Part shown: piece after piece, positions 16,497 to 26,011 of the stretch
How the letters are laid out: each line of letters begins with the position of its first letter
How positions within the stretch are numbered: position 1 is the first letter of the stretch
DNA from: Variovorax sp.
GTDB taxonomy: Bacteria > Pseudomonadota > Gammaproteobacteria > Burkholderiales > Burkholderiaceae_C
NCBI GenBank assembly: GCA_017744935.1
Contig: JAGIAI010000038.1
Coordinates: 1 to 64,000 of the forward strand
Direction of reading: 5' to 3'
DNA: 64,000 nucleotides
The notes under the pieces: generated by a model
What the model was told of the DNA's origin: nothing
The model's input: only the letters and a program-made list of their open reading frames with translations
Database searches by the model: none
Program-made: the position numbers and the translations under genes

Positions 16497-17591
16497 ATGA
16501 CAGCCTCTCAGCCATCGGCCAGCGGCGCCGCGACAAATTCCCAATCCCCCGTGTGGACGGACGCGGCGCGCGCACAGACTTTTCAGCGCTGGATCGAGCG
16601 CATCGCCTCGCAACACCGGTTGCTTCCCGATACGGTCCGCCTTGCGTCCGCCGACGCCAGCTTCCGCCGCTACTTCCGCGTCAGCACGAGCGACGCCACC
16701 CTGACGCGCATCGTGATGGATGCGCCGCCGGCACAGGAAAACAGCGCCCCGTTCGTCCACGTTGCGAGCCTGATGGCGGCCGCGGGCGTCACCGTGCCTC
16801 AAATCCTCGAGTGGGACCGGGAAAACGGTTTCCTGCTGCTCGACGACCTGGGCTACCAGACCATACTGGACGTGATCGACCCCGCCGATCCCAACGCAGC
16901 GCGTCCGCTCTACGAGCAGGCGATCGACAGCCTGATCCTTTGGCAACTCGCCTCCAAGCCGGGCGAGCTCCCCCCCTACGACAGGGAGCTGCTCGAGCGC
17001 GAGCTCTCGTTGTTTCCCCAGTGGTACGTCGGTCAGCACCGCGGTATCGCGGTCGAAGGCAAACTCAAGGAGCGCCTCGACCGCACCTTCAGCCTGATCG
17101 TGGAAAGCAACCTCGCGGCGCCGTGCGTCTACGTGCACCGCGACTTCATGCCGCGCAACCTGATGGTGCGAGACGGCGCACCGCTCGGCGTGCTGGACTT
17201 CCAGGACGCCGTTCACGGCCCGATCACCTACGACATCGCCAGCCTGATGCGCGATGCCCTCCTGACTTGGGAAGAAGACTTCGTGATCGACATGACCGTG
17301 CGCTACTGGCAGAAGGCCCGCAAGGCCGGGCTGCCCGTCGATGAGGACTTCGGCGCCTTCTATCGCGCGGTCGAATGGATGGGCCTGCAGCGTCACCTGA
17401 AGGTCGCCGGCATCTTCGCGCGCCTCACGCTGCGCGACGGCAAGCCGAAGTACCTTGCCGATGCACCGCGCTTCATCCACTACATCCGGGCCACCGCGGG
17501 CCGCTATCGCGAACTCACGCCACTGCTGCGCGCGATCGACGAAATCGAAGGCACCGAGCCGGTCACCGGCTTCGCCTACGGACGCATGTGA
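16497..17591 (+). CDS. amgK: N-acetylmuramate/N-acetylglucosamine kinase AmgK-type phosphotransferase
   Basis: A 364-residue aminoglycoside-phosphotransferase-fold kinase. The catalytic loop YVHRDFMPRNLM (about residue 218) and the metal-binding LDFQDAVHGP are intact, and the N-terminal SADASFRRYFRV motif is typical of AmgK. In Pseudomonas, AmgK phosphorylates MurNAc at the anomeric position in the cell-wall recycling route, with MurU acting next. The usual murU neighbour is replaced here by rsmE, which overlaps by 4 nt. No ribosome site is visible; TAGAAT at 16482-16487 is so close to the ATG that a leaderless transcript is possible. Confidence 0.85.
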   Translation: MTASQPSASGAATNSQSPVWTDAARAQTFQRWIERIASQHRLLPDTVRLASADASFRRYFRVSTSDATLTRIVMDAPPAQENSAPFVHVASLMAAAGVTVPQILEWDRENGFLLLDDLGYQTILDVIDPADPNAARPLYEQAIDSLILWQLASKPGELPPYDRELLERELSLFPQWYVGQHRGIAVEGKLKERLDRTFSLIVESNLAAPCVYVHRDFMPRNLMVRDGAPLGVLDFQDAVHGPITYDIASLMRDALLTWEEDFVIDMTVRYWQKARKAGLPVDEDFGAFYRAVEWMGLQRHLKVAGIFARLTLRDGKPKYLADAPRFIHYIRATAGRYRELTPLLRAIDEIEGTEPVTGFAYGRM

Positions 17592-18301
17592 CAGCGCGCT
17601 TTCATTGCGCGGTCGCGCTCACTGCCAACAGCTCGATCTCGCTGCCGCCCGGGGCTGCCCGCCACGTGCAGGTGCTGCGGATGCAGCCTGGTGACGCGCT
17701 GACGCTGTTCGACGGCACCGGCGGTGAATACGCCGCAACCGTCGAACGAATGAGCCGCAGCGACGTCGAGGTGCGTGTGGGCGAACGCAATACGATCGAA
17801 CGCGAAGCAGCACGCTCGGTGCACCTCGCGCTCGGCATGCCGGCCAACGAGCGCATGGACTGGCTGGTCGAAAAGGCCACCGAACTCGGCGTCGCCAGCA
17901 TCCAGCCCTTGATGACGGCGCATGCGGTGCTGCGGCTCTCCGGCGAACGCGCCGACAAGAAGCGCGCGCATTGGGAAGCCATTGCCATCGCCGCGTGCGA
18001 GCAGTGCGGGCGCAATCGCGTGCCGGAAATCCATCCCGTCCAGACCTTCGCGAACTGGCTCCCTGCGCAAGCCGGTGATTCGCCACGATTCATCCTGAGC
18101 CTCGCGGAAGGAACCCGGCCTACGCGCGAAGTCGCGCAGAACGACCTTCACCATGCTTGGGTGCTGAGCGGCCCGGAAGGCGGACTCAGCCCCGCCGAAG
18201 AGAAGGACGCCATTTCGCGCGGCTTCGTACCGCTGTCGCTCGGGCCACGTGTCCTGCGCGCCGAAACCGCGGCGCTTGCCGCGCTCGCGTTTCTGTCCTG
18301 A
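17588..18301 (+). CDS. rsmE: 16S rRNA m3U1498 methyltransferase RsmE
   Basis: A 237-residue SPOUT-family methyltransferase for U1498 of 16S rRNA. GTG 17588 overlaps the amgK stop (ATGTGA), which fits the family N-terminus (RFHC then a PUA-like domain). The SAM-binding knot region includes LGMPANERMDWLVEKATELGV near residues 78-98 and the C-terminal SGPEGGLSPAEE and LGPRVLRAETAA motifs. It is probably translationally coupled to amgK. Confidence 0.94.
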   Translation: MTARFHCAVALTANSSISLPPGAARHVQVLRMQPGDALTLFDGTGGEYAATVERMSRSDVEVRVGERNTIEREAARSVHLALGMPANERMDWLVEKATELGVASIQPLMTAHAVLRLSGERADKKRAHWEAIAIAACEQCGRNRVPEIHPVQTFANWLPAQAGDSPRFILSLAEGTRPTREVAQNDLHHAWVLSGPEGGLSPAEEKDAISRGFVPLSLGPRVLRAETAALAALAFLS

Positions 18302-18328
18302 CTGCAACGCTCGACTTCTCACGATCCC

Positions 18329-19684
18329 ATGTCATTCCGTCTTTCCTCCATTCGATTCGCCCCCGCGATGCTCGCTGCGCTTTGGGCTGCGGCAGGTGCG
18401 CAGGCCCAGAGCAACGCCGTCGCCCCGACGCCTTCACAGGTGCGTCCAGCGGTCGATCAGGCCTACACGCAGCTCCTCGCTGCACCAGCCATCAAGGACC
18501 TCCTAGAAGCAGTCAAGACCGACCACGAACGCTCGATCGAAGACCTGAGGATGCTCACCGAGATCGAGGCTCCGCCCTTCAAGGAGCAGAAGCGCGCCGA
18601 GGCCTTTCTTGCGCGCCTGAAGGCCCTCGGACTCACTGACGCGAGGATCGACGCCGAAGGCAACGTGATCGCCGTGCGAAAGGGCACCGGCAACGGCCCG
18701 AAGCTGCTGATCTCAGCGCATCTCGACACCGTCTTCCCGGCCGGAACCGATGTGAAGGTAAAGGAGCGCGACGGCAAGCTCTATGCACCCGGGATCTCCG
18801 ACGACACACGCGGGCTCTCGGTGCTCCTGTCGTGGCTCAAGGTGCTGAACGACAACAAGATCCAGACCGTTGGCGATCTGGTGTTCGTCGGCAACGTCGG
18901 CGAAGAAGAGCTCGGCAACCTCCGTGGCATGAAGGCCATCTTCCATGACCACCTCGACATCGACGGGATGGTTGGCCTCGAGCCGGCTGCCGACGGCAAC
19001 GTGCTGGTGCTCGGCACAGCCAGCCACCGCTACGAAGTTAACTTCAAGGGCCCGGGCGGCCATAGCTACGCGGCCTTCGGACAGGTGCCCAGCGCGATCC
19101 ACGGCATGGGCCGCGCGATCGCGAAGATCGCCGACATCAAGACACCGAGCTTCCCCAAGACGACGTTCACCGTCGGCCTCGTGAGCGGCGGCACCTCGGT
19201 CAACACGATCGCGCCGGACGCACGCATGGCGGTGGACATCCGCTCCGACGACATGACCGCGCTGCTCGACACCGAGAAGAAGGTCATCGCCTCGATCGAC
19301 GAAGCGGTCGCAGAGGAGAACAAGCGCTGGAACGTCTCCACCCTGAGCGCCACCACCAAGCTGATCGGCGATCGGCCCGGCGGTCGCACCGGGTCGGACT
19401 CCGTGATCGTCGAAGCCGCCGTGCGGGCCAATTCGGCCTTTGGCCACAAGACGCTGTTGTCAGGCGCGAGCACGGACGCCAATGTGCCGATGTCGCTCGG
19501 CATCCCGGCGATCATCATCGGCAGTGGCGGAAAGACGGGCGGCTTTCACGCACTCTCCGAATGGATCGACGTGACAGACGGGTGGAAGGGCGCGCAGAAT
19601 GCCCTGGTGACCGTGCTCGGACTGGTCGGCGTACAGGGCGTCAGCGAACCGCTGCTGCCGAAGCGCCCGCCACGTACCAAGTAG
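18329..19684 (+). CDS. Exported M20-family metallopeptidase (PepT-like)
   Basis: A 451-residue zinc peptidase with a signal peptide cut near AQA-QS (about residue 26), placing it in the periplasm. Metal and catalytic segments of family M20 follow in order: SAHLDTVFPAG, GISDDTRGLS, VGEEELGN, GLEPA and the C-terminal GGFHALSEWID. The dimerisation lid domain includes GGHSYAAFG. The substrate is unknown; relatives are tri- and dipeptidases. It lies 27 bp after rsmE and may share its transcript. Confidence 0.88.
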   Translation: MSFRLSSIRFAPAMLAALWAAAGAQAQSNAVAPTPSQVRPAVDQAYTQLLAAPAIKDLLEAVKTDHERSIEDLRMLTEIEAPPFKEQKRAEAFLARLKALGLTDARIDAEGNVIAVRKGTGNGPKLLISAHLDTVFPAGTDVKVKERDGKLYAPGISDDTRGLSVLLSWLKVLNDNKIQTVGDLVFVGNVGEEELGNLRGMKAIFHDHLDIDGMVGLEPAADGNVLVLGTASHRYEVNFKGPGGHSYAAFGQVPSAIHGMGRAIAKIADIKTPSFPKTTFTVGLVSGGTSVNTIAPDARMAVDIRSDDMTALLDTEKKVIASIDEAVAEENKRWNVSTLSATTKLIGDRPGGRTGSDSVIVEAAVRANSAFGHKTLLSGASTDANVPMSLGIPAIIIGSGGKTGGFHALSEWIDVTDGWKGAQNALVTVLGLVGVQGVSEPLLPKRPPRTK

Positions 19685-19722
19685 GGACGCATCCCTTCCA
19701 TTGAATCTCTCAGGAGCCCATC

Positions 19723-20190
19723 ATGGGATTGCTCGATTCGGTTCTCGGACAAGTGCTCGGCGGCACACAGGCTCAACCACAGGCAGGCGGTATCGGTAGT
19801 CTCGGCGGCCCTGGCGGGCTTGGTGATCTGGGCAACATCGCGGGTGCACTCGGCGGCCTGCTGGCCAACAACGGCGAGCAAGGCGGGTTGGGCGGCCTGG
19901 TGTCGAAATTCGAGCAGGCAGGCATGGGCGATGTCATCGGCTCATGGATCGGTCACGGCGAGAACGCACCGATCTCTGGCGGCCAGCTTCATGACGTTCT
20001 CGGCAGCGATGTGGTCTCAGGCATCGCACAAAAGCTCGGCATGAACAGCGCGACCCTGCTGCCGTTGCTCGCCACGCTTCTGCCGACGCTGATCGATCAC
20101 CTCACACCCAAGGGACAAATTCCGGCGGAAGGCCTCGGCAACCATGACGATCTGCTCTCTTCGCTGAGCGGACTTCTCCAAAAGGGCTGA
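19723..20190 (+). CDS. DUF937 (YidB-like) protein
   Basis: A 155-residue protein with a Gly-rich N-terminal third (repeated GGLG/GGIG) and a DUF937 domain ending in LPLLATLLPTLIDHLTPKG. The segment SWIGHGENAPISGGQLHDVLG is the family signature. YidB-type proteins are small, conserved and functionally unassigned. A consensus AGGAG precedes ATG 19723, and a terminator follows, so it ends the amgK-rsmE-peptidase run or is separate. Confidence 0.88.
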   Translation: MGLLDSVLGQVLGGTQAQPQAGGIGSLGGPGGLGDLGNIAGALGGLLANNGEQGGLGGLVSKFEQAGMGDVIGSWIGHGENAPISGGQLHDVLGSDVVSGIAQKLGMNSATLLPLLATLLPTLIDHLTPKGQIPAEGLGNHDDLLSSLSGLLQKG

Positions 20191-20224
20191 CGGGCGCACG
20201 GCCCGTTGCCTGTCCCCAGCATCG

Positions 20225-20248
20225 ATGGCGCCGCGAGGCGCCATTTTT
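20225..20248 (+). terminator. Rho-independent terminator after DUF937 gene
   Basis: ATGGCGCC / GGCGCCAT with a GCGA loop followed by T5. An ATG at 20225 in frame with the MFS gene lies inside this hairpin and is not a credible start. Confidence 0.85.
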
Positions 20249-20272
20249 GTGAGTCCACTGCATAACAACTCC

Positions 20273-21442
20273 ATGAATCGCAATCTCTGGCTGCTCACTT
20301 TCTGCCAAGGGCTGTTCCTCACGAACAACGTCGCCTTCATTGCCATCAACGGCCTCGTCGGGCTCTCGCTCGCGCCGCGCGGATGGATGGCGACGCTTCC
20401 GGTCATGGCCTATGTGATGGGCGGCGCGTTATCGACGGGCCTCGTGGCACGCACGCAGCGACGCTTCGGTCGCCGGCGCTCATTCCAGATCGGGCTGGTG
20501 GTCGCTCTGGTCGCGGCCCTGCTGTGCGCGCAGGCGGCAGTATGGAAGGAGTTCTGGCTCCTCTGCTTCGCGACCGTCGTGGCCGGCTACTACAACGCAA
20601 ACGCCAATCTCTATCGTTTTGCCGCGGCGGAACTTGCCGCCCCCGACTGGCGCGAGAAAGCGGTCTCGCTGGTGATGGCCGGCGGCCTGATCGGCGCCGT
20701 CGTCGGTCCGAATCTCGCGGCGGTCACGCGCAACTGGTTCGAGGTGCCCTTTGCCGGCGCGTACATCGCCCTGGCCATCGTCGCGCTGATTTCGATGGCG
20801 ATGATGCAGTTCATCGACTTCCCCGCACCCGTGGCCAAGAGCGCCGCGGCAGGAGGGCGCCCACTCGCGCAGATCGCACGCCAGCCGGCATTCATAGTGG
20901 CGGCGGTCGCCGGCTCGCTGGGCTTCGGCGTAATGAACCTGCTGATGGCGGCCACGCCGATCGCGATGCAGGTCTGCAGCCTTCCGTTCGAGGACGTCGC
21001 GTTCGTTCTAGAGTGGCACGTGATCGGCATGTTCGCGCCGGGCTTTTTCACGGGCCATCTGATTCGTCGTCTCGGCGTGCTGCCGGTGATGGGCACCGGG
21101 CTTCTGCTCAACCTGGCGTGCGTTGCGGTGGCCCTGTCCGGCGTGGACCTGCAGCAGTTCGTGATCGCGCTGTTCCTGCTTGGCCTCGGATGGAATTTCC
21201 TCTTCACCGGTGCCACCACGTTGTCCTTGACCACCTTCACAGCCGAAGAGAAGGACCGCGCACAAGGCGCGCTCAATTTCTGCATGTTCGCCACGCTCGC
21301 GGTCACGTCCTTCGCGTCGGGCGTTCTGGTCACCACGCAGGGATGGCGTCTGTTGAACTTCGGATCGCTGGTTCCGCTGGCGCTGACTGGCCTCAGTTTG
21401 CTCTGGCTTGCGCGCCGGCGCACTGCGCCCGCAACCGCCTAG
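20273..21442 (+). CDS. MFS transporter
   Basis: A 389-residue integral membrane protein with about twelve hydrophobic segments. The cytoplasmic RTQRRFGRRRSFQIG loop between helices 2 and 3 is the MFS signature region. The start is ATG 20273 (MNRNLWLLTFCQGLF), placing the first membrane segment at residues 4-30. No substrate can be assigned. Its stop overlaps the stop of a convergent hydrolase gene by 4 bp (CTAG). Confidence 0.85.
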   Translation: MNRNLWLLTFCQGLFLTNNVAFIAINGLVGLSLAPRGWMATLPVMAYVMGGALSTGLVARTQRRFGRRRSFQIGLVVALVAALLCAQAAVWKEFWLLCFATVVAGYYNANANLYRFAAAELAAPDWREKAVSLVMAGGLIGAVVGPNLAAVTRNWFEVPFAGAYIALAIVALISMAMMQFIDFPAPVAKSAAAGGRPLAQIARQPAFIVAAVAGSLGFGVMNLLMAATPIAMQVCSLPFEDVAFVLEWHVIGMFAPGFFTGHLIRRLGVLPVMGTGLLLNLACVAVALSGVDLQQFVIALFLLGLGWNFLFTGATTLSLTTFTAEEKDRAQGALNFCMFATLAVTSFASGVLVTTQGWRLLNFGSLVPLALTGLSLLWLARRRTAPATA

Positions 21443-22284
21443 GGCTTGACGAAGCGTTCGTCGAGCCAGCTGCGGAGCCGTTCGAAGACGGGCCCGGCAT
21501 CGCGCTCGTTGAAGATCTCGTGATAGTGGTCCGTGTAGCAGGTCGTGCTGATCATCGATGGCGGTGCGGTCCGCGCGAAAGCGCGACTGCCGGCAGGGCT
21601 CACGAGCCGATCGTCACCCGCGTAGATCAACAGCGTGGGCACAGCCCATCGGGCCGCAGTGGCCTGCACGTTGGCGCCTTCATCGGCAAGGAATCGCGCC
21701 AGTCGCGCGCCGATGCGGTCATGGCACAAGGCATCCGCACGGTAGGCCTGCATGACCGCCGGATCGTGCGACAGGTATTGCAGATCGAGCCCATTGCCCA
21801 CCCGCAGCGCCGGCGCGATGCGTGAAAGCGTTGCGACGAGGAGTTTCTGAAACGCGCTCAGCCCGGGATCGAGCGCGGGCGACGACAACACCAGCGCGTC
21901 GACCGGGCGAACGCGGCGCGCAACGAAGCTTCCCGCCACCAGCCCGCCGAGGCTGTGCCCCAGCAACACCAATGGCAGCGCCGGGTGCGTCTGCCGCGTG
22001 TCGTCGATCACGAGGGCAAGATCGTCAAGGAGCCGACGCACGGTCGGCAATCCGCCGCGCGCACCGCTCGATTCGCCGTGTCCGTAGTGGTCGACGGCGC
22101 GAACCTCGAAGCCCCAGTCGTTGAGCCGCTCGGCGACGTGGGCATAGCGGCCCGCGTGCTCACCGAGCCCGTGGACCACGACGACCACCGCCCGCGCAGA
22201 GCCAGACTCCACAGGCCAGTCGCGCACCGCCAGCGTTTCGCCGTCAGGCGTGCGCAGCATCCGATGTGCGGGTTGCGACCTCAA
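21439..22284 (-). CDS. Alpha/beta hydrolase, monoacylglycerol-lipase-like
   Basis: A 281-residue lysophospholipase/Hydrolase_4 family enzyme. The oxyanion region VVVHGLGEHAGRY, nucleophile elbow LLGHSLGGL (Ser), acid YAGDDRLV (Asp) and final TDHYHEIFNE (His) form a complete triad. The best start is TTG 22284, overlapping the upstream stop (TTGA); ATG 22260 is an alternative eight codons in. It probably hydrolyses monoacylglycerols or lysophospholipids and is likely co-transcribed with the peptidase gene upstream. Confidence 0.88.
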   Translation of the reverse strand: MRSQPAHRMLRTPDGETLAVRDWPVESGSARAVVVVVHGLGEHAGRYAHVAERLNDWGFEVRAVDHYGHGESSGARGGLPTVRRLLDDLALVIDDTRQTHPALPLVLLGHSLGGLVAGSFVARRVRPVDALVLSSPALDPGLSAFQKLLVATLSRIAPALRVGNGLDLQYLSHDPAVMQAYRADALCHDRIGARLARFLADEGANVQATAARWAVPTLLIYAGDDRLVSPAGSRAFARTAPPSMISTTCYTDHYHEIFNERDAGPVFERLRSWLDERFVKP

Positions 22285-23777
22285 GCGACAGCGGCGGCGG
22301 CAGCTACCGGCAATGCGGCGATGACCTCCGCTACGGCGGCCGTCAGCTTCTTCGCATAGGGCACGTGCAGGAATTCATTCGGCCCGTGTGCATTGCTCTT
22401 CGGGCCCAGCACGCCGCAGACCATCATTTGCGCTTTCGGGAATCCGACGCTCAGCATGTTCATCAGCGGGATGGTGCCGCCCTGACCGATGTAGCCGCAG
22501 TCCGCGCCGAAGTGCGCACGCGATGCCGCATTGAGCGCGCGCTCGAACCACGGCGCCGTCTCTGGCGCATTCCAGCCGGTCGCGCCGCCATGGCTATCGA
22601 AAGTGACCCTGGCCTGATACGGCGCGTTGTCTTCAAGCAGCGTCTTGAGTTGCTGCACCGCCTGGCCCGCATCGACGAGCGGCGGAAGGCGCAACGACAG
22701 CTTGAACGCGGTGTACGGGCGCAGCACGTTGCCCGCGTCTTTCAACGCCGGGAAGCCTTCGGCGCCGGTGACGGAAAGCGTCGGCTTCCAGGTGCGGTTG
22801 AGCAGCGCCTCGACCGGGTCGGTCGTGGTCGGCAATGCGAAGGCCGTCGCGCCACCGCAGTCATAGTGCGCCCACGGAAAGCGCTTGTAGACCTCTTCGC
22901 CGAGGATCGCAGCCGTGGCCTTGGCCTGCGCAAGCCTTTCGGAGGGCACTTCGCAGTGGAAGCTTTGAGGCAGAAGGCGGCCGGTCTTGCTGTCTTCGAG
23001 GCGGTCGAGCACCTGCCGCATGATGCGGAAGCTCGAAGGCACGAGGCCCGACGCATCGCCCGAATGAACGCCTTCGGTGAGGATCTCGACCTTCAAGGTG
23101 CCGCTGGCCATGCCGCGCAGCGAAGTGGTGAGCCAGAGCTGGTCGTAGTTGCCCGCGCCGGAATCGAGGCAGATGACGAGCGACACGTCGCCCAGGCGCG
23201 GACGCAGCGCATCCACGTAGGGCAGCAGGTCGTATGAGCCGGATTCCTCGCAGGTCTCGATCAGGCCGACGATGCGCGGATGCGCCGCGCCTTGCGCCTT
23301 CAGCGCCTGGATCGCCGCGACGCTCGCGTACACCGCATAGCCGTCGTCCGCGCCGCCACGGCCGTAGAGCAGGCCGTTTTCGTACTTGGGCGTCCAGGGG
23401 CCGAGGTCATTGCGCCAGCCGGTGAACTCGGGCTGCTTGTCGAGGTGGCCGTACATCAGCACGGTTTCGCTCATGTTCGTACCCGTGGCCGGCACCTCGA
23501 AGAAGAGCACCGGCGTGCGGCCTTCGAGACGCACGATCTCGAGCTTGAGGCCTTCGATCTTCTGCGCCTCTACCCAGGCGGCCGCATTGCGAAGCACCGT
23601 TTCGAGATAGCCGTTCTGCGCCCATTCCTTGTCGAAGCCCGGGGACTTGGCCGGGATCGCGATGTAGTCGGTGAGTTGCCGGACGATGTCGTTGTCCCAC
23701 TTGGACGAGACATCGGAGAGCGCGCGCTCGGCGTCAAGCAGGCCGGCGGGCATTTCGCGATGGAGAGGGGCGTTCAT
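22281..23777 (-). CDS. M20-family metallopeptidase
   Basis: A 498-residue cytosolic enzyme of the M20 (CNDP/DapE-like) group. Zinc-site segments are MYGHLDKQPEF, GRGGADDGYAVY, ETCEESGSYD, CLDSGAG and, near the C-terminus, NAHGPNEFLH; all ligands look intact. An embedded dimerisation domain includes EGVHSGDASG. The likely activity is dipeptidase or related amidase, with no defined substrate. It is divergent from the DUF72 gene. Confidence 0.9.
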   Translation of the reverse strand: MNAPLHREMPAGLLDAERALSDVSSKWDNDIVRQLTDYIAIPAKSPGFDKEWAQNGYLETVLRNAAAWVEAQKIEGLKLEIVRLEGRTPVLFFEVPATGTNMSETVLMYGHLDKQPEFTGWRNDLGPWTPKYENGLLYGRGGADDGYAVYASVAAIQALKAQGAAHPRIVGLIETCEESGSYDLLPYVDALRPRLGDVSLVICLDSGAGNYDQLWLTTSLRGMASGTLKVEILTEGVHSGDASGLVPSSFRIMRQVLDRLEDSKTGRLLPQSFHCEVPSERLAQAKATAAILGEEVYKRFPWAHYDCGGATAFALPTTTDPVEALLNRTWKPTLSVTGAEGFPALKDAGNVLRPYTAFKLSLRLPPLVDAGQAVQQLKTLLEDNAPYQARVTFDSHGGATGWNAPETAPWFERALNAASRAHFGADCGYIGQGGTIPLMNMLSVGFPKAQMMVCGVLGPKSNAHGPNEFLHVPYAKKLTAAVAEVIAALPVAAAAAVA

Positions 23778-23899
23778 TGAGAGGTACTCCGCGGGGTGAG
23801 GAGAAGGATGTTAGTGCGTATCGCCGCCGCTCGTGCGGGTGACAACCCGCCACCGTATGCGCTAAAAGGCGGGCTTCGCCATTGCTCCCGAGGACTGCC

Positions 23900-24721
23900 A
23901 TGCCCCCGCACACCGAGGTCTCCGTATCGCAACGCATTCGCGTCGGCATCGGCGGATGGACGTACGAGCCGTGGCGCAACAACTTTTATCCGGCCGGTCT
24001 TCCGCACGCGCAGGAACTCAACTACGCGAGCCGCCACGTCACCGCGATCGAAGTCAACGGCACTTACTACAGCACTTTCAAGCCGGCGAGTTTCAAGAAG
24101 TGGCACGACGAGACACCCGGGGACTTCGTTTTCTCGCTCAAGGCCTCGCGCTTTTCGACCAACCGCAAGGAGCTCGCGACAGCCGGTGACTCGATCCGAC
24201 GTTTTGTGGAAAGCGGAATCGGCGAACTCGGCAGCAAGCTCGGGCCGATCGTGTGGCAGTTCATGCCGACGAAGGTCTTCGACGCCGAGGACCTCGCGGG
24301 ATTTCTCGAACTGCTGCCGAAGAAGGAGGGCAGCCGCCCGTTGCGCCATGTGCTCGACGTACGGCACGAGAGCTTCCGCACGGCCGAGTACCTCGCGTTG
24401 GCGCGCAAATACAAGGTGGCCACGGTGTTCACGGATTCGCCGAAGTTTCCCCAGATCGCCGACCTCACCAGCGACTTCGTCTACGCGCGACTGATGAACA
24501 GCGATGCGGAGCACCCCGCCGGCTACGCGCCGAAGGCGCTCGACGAATGGGCCGACAACGCAAAGACCTGGGCGAAGGGCGGCACGCCTTCTTCGCTGGC
24601 ACTGGTCGACGAAGGGAAGAAGAAGGGTTCGGATGCGCGCGATGTGTTTGTGTTCTTCATCAACGGCGCAAAAGAAAAGGCACCGGCGGCCGCCGGTGCC
24701 TTGATCGAGCGATTGCGCTGA
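23900..24721 (+). CDS. DUF72 family protein (YecE-like)
   Basis: A 273-residue TIM-barrel-like DUF72 protein. The signature GIGGWTYEPWRNNFYP near residue 20, EVNGTYYSTFK and DVRHESF are typical. ATG 23900 sits 6 nt after GAGGA and is preferred to an upstream TTG at 23882. The family is widespread and has no established biochemical role. It is convergent with the bactofilin gene, with 7 bp between them. Confidence 0.9.
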   Translation: MPPHTEVSVSQRIRVGIGGWTYEPWRNNFYPAGLPHAQELNYASRHVTAIEVNGTYYSTFKPASFKKWHDETPGDFVFSLKASRFSTNRKELATAGDSIRRFVESGIGELGSKLGPIVWQFMPTKVFDAEDLAGFLELLPKKEGSRPLRHVLDVRHESFRTAEYLALARKYKVATVFTDSPKFPQIADLTSDFVYARLMNSDAEHPAGYAPKALDEWADNAKTWAKGGTPSSLALVDEGKKKGSDARDVFVFFINGAKEKAPAAAGALIERLR

Positions 24722-24728
24722 GCGCGGC

Positions 24729-25262
24729 TCAGGCTGCGGCTTGCAGCGAGGACGCGGCGGGCTTGCTGCCCGACGTCGCTGCGCCGAAGCTGATCTCGCC
24801 GGAAAGCTGGCCGCCTTCTTCAATGACGATCTTGCCGTAGCGGATCTTGCCGGTGACCTTGCCGGTCGAATGAATGACGAGCTTCTCGCGAACGGTGAGG
24901 TTGCCGTCGAACAGGCCGCGGATCTCGGCGATGTCGATCTCGGCCGAACCCTTGAACGCGCCTTGCTCGGCGATCTGCATCACGCGCGAATCCATCGTCG
25001 CTTCGACGAGGCCTTCCACCACGAGCGTGTCGCAGTCCGTGATCTCGACGCCCTTGAGCTTGATGTTCGGGCCGACGGTGAGCTTGCTGCCGCCTTCCTT
25101 GGCGACACTTGCCGCCGCGTTGGCAGCTTGCGTGGTGAGGGTCGACGGGTTGACGGGCGTGCCCGAGAGGTTGGTGCCGGAACCCATCAGCGGCGCGGGA
25201 CGGGACGTGAGATTGTCGGCATCGCGATCACGCTTGCCGAAGAAGGGGGACTGTGTAGCCAA
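24729..25262 (-). CDS. Bactofilin, polymer-forming cytoskeletal protein
   Basis: A 177-residue protein with a disordered N-terminus (about 1-60), a central right-handed beta-helix bactofilin domain (about 61-160; repeated short strands such as SAEIDIAEIRGLFDGNL and KVTGKIRYGKI) and a short Ala/Ser-rich tail. Bactofilins self-assemble into membrane-associated filaments that organise cell shape or polar structures. No peptidoglycan hydrolase partner lies adjacent. Confidence 0.92.
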   Translation of the reverse strand: MATQSPFFGKRDRDADNLTSRPAPLMGSGTNLSGTPVNPSTLTTQAANAAASVAKEGGSKLTVGPNIKLKGVEITDCDTLVVEGLVEATMDSRVMQIAEQGAFKGSAEIDIAEIRGLFDGNLTVREKLVIHSTGKVTGKIRYGKIVIEEGGQLSGEISFGAATSGSKPAASSLQAAA

Positions 25263-25394
25263 TGGGGAGCTCCTCGAAAACGCCTATCCTAAGAACGCCT
25301 TTACGCTTGGCGGCACTTCATTGCGCAAGAGGCGTAACCGAATAAGTCATACGCACGCGCGAATCAACACTTTCGTTTTCTCTCGAGTGCTCGA

Positions 25395-25982
25395 TCAACT
25401 TTTCGACCATGCAGCGCGACCTTGCGTTGCGTCGTCGAGCCGTGCGATGAAATCGTCAGCGGAAGGCTCCGGCAGAGCGAAAGAGAAGCGCACCAGGCTC
25501 TCGTGCCGTACTTGGTTCAGCGTGGCGCCGACACTTGCGATTTCTCTTCGCACGAGGCCCTCAAGCGCGTAAGGCACCGCACAGTGCAATTGACGCTGTC
25601 GCACCAACGGAACGAGCGCCGCACCTGTCAATGCCTGCGCAACGCTGTCGGTGTAGGCACGCACGAGTCCACCAGCCCCGAGCTTGACGCCACCAAAGTA
25701 GCGCACCACCGTTGCGAGCACGCTTTCGAGTTCGTGATGCCGAAGCACTTCGAGCATGGGACGCCCCGCCGTGCCGCCCGGCTCTCCGTCGTCGTTCGCT
25801 GCCGACTGGCCCGCGGCCATCAGGGCCCAGCACACGTGCGCTGCACCGGGATGTTCGCTTCGCAAGGTGGCGATGACCGCTTGCGCCGCGGCACGATCCG
25901 CGACCGGCTGCACGCAGCCGATGAAGCGGCTCTTTCGAATGATCAGTTCGCTATGGACGGGCGCCGCCAGCGTGAATGACAT
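25395..25982 (-). CDS. YigZ/IMPACT (UPF0029) family protein
   Basis: A 195-residue protein. The start is ATG 25982 (MSFTLAAPVHSELIIRKSRF). The UPF0029 domain contains KSRFIGCV, HPGAAHVCWA, NDDGEPGGTAGRPML and RYFGGVKLGAGGLVRAY, all diagnostic. A ferredoxin-like C-terminal domain completes the YigZ architecture. The bacterial role is not firmly defined; the eukaryotic IMPACT homologue regulates translation. It lies 29 bp downstream of metW on the same strand. Confidence 0.93.
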   Translation of the reverse strand: MSFTLAAPVHSELIIRKSRFIGCVQPVADRAAAQAVIATLRSEHPGAAHVCWALMAAGQSAANDDGEPGGTAGRPMLEVLRHHELESVLATVVRYFGGVKLGAGGLVRAYTDSVAQALTGAALVPLVRQRQLHCAVPYALEGLVRREIASVGATLNQVRHESLVRFSFALPEPSADDFIARLDDATQGRAAWSKS

Positions 25983-26011
25983 GAGCTGACCCAGGGGCCT
26001 CGCGCTCGCGC

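Noticed and set aside
20225..20272. An earlier in-frame ATG for the MFS transporter
   Set aside because: It lies inside a rho-independent terminator hairpin; MNRNLWLL at 20273 places the first membrane helix correctly.
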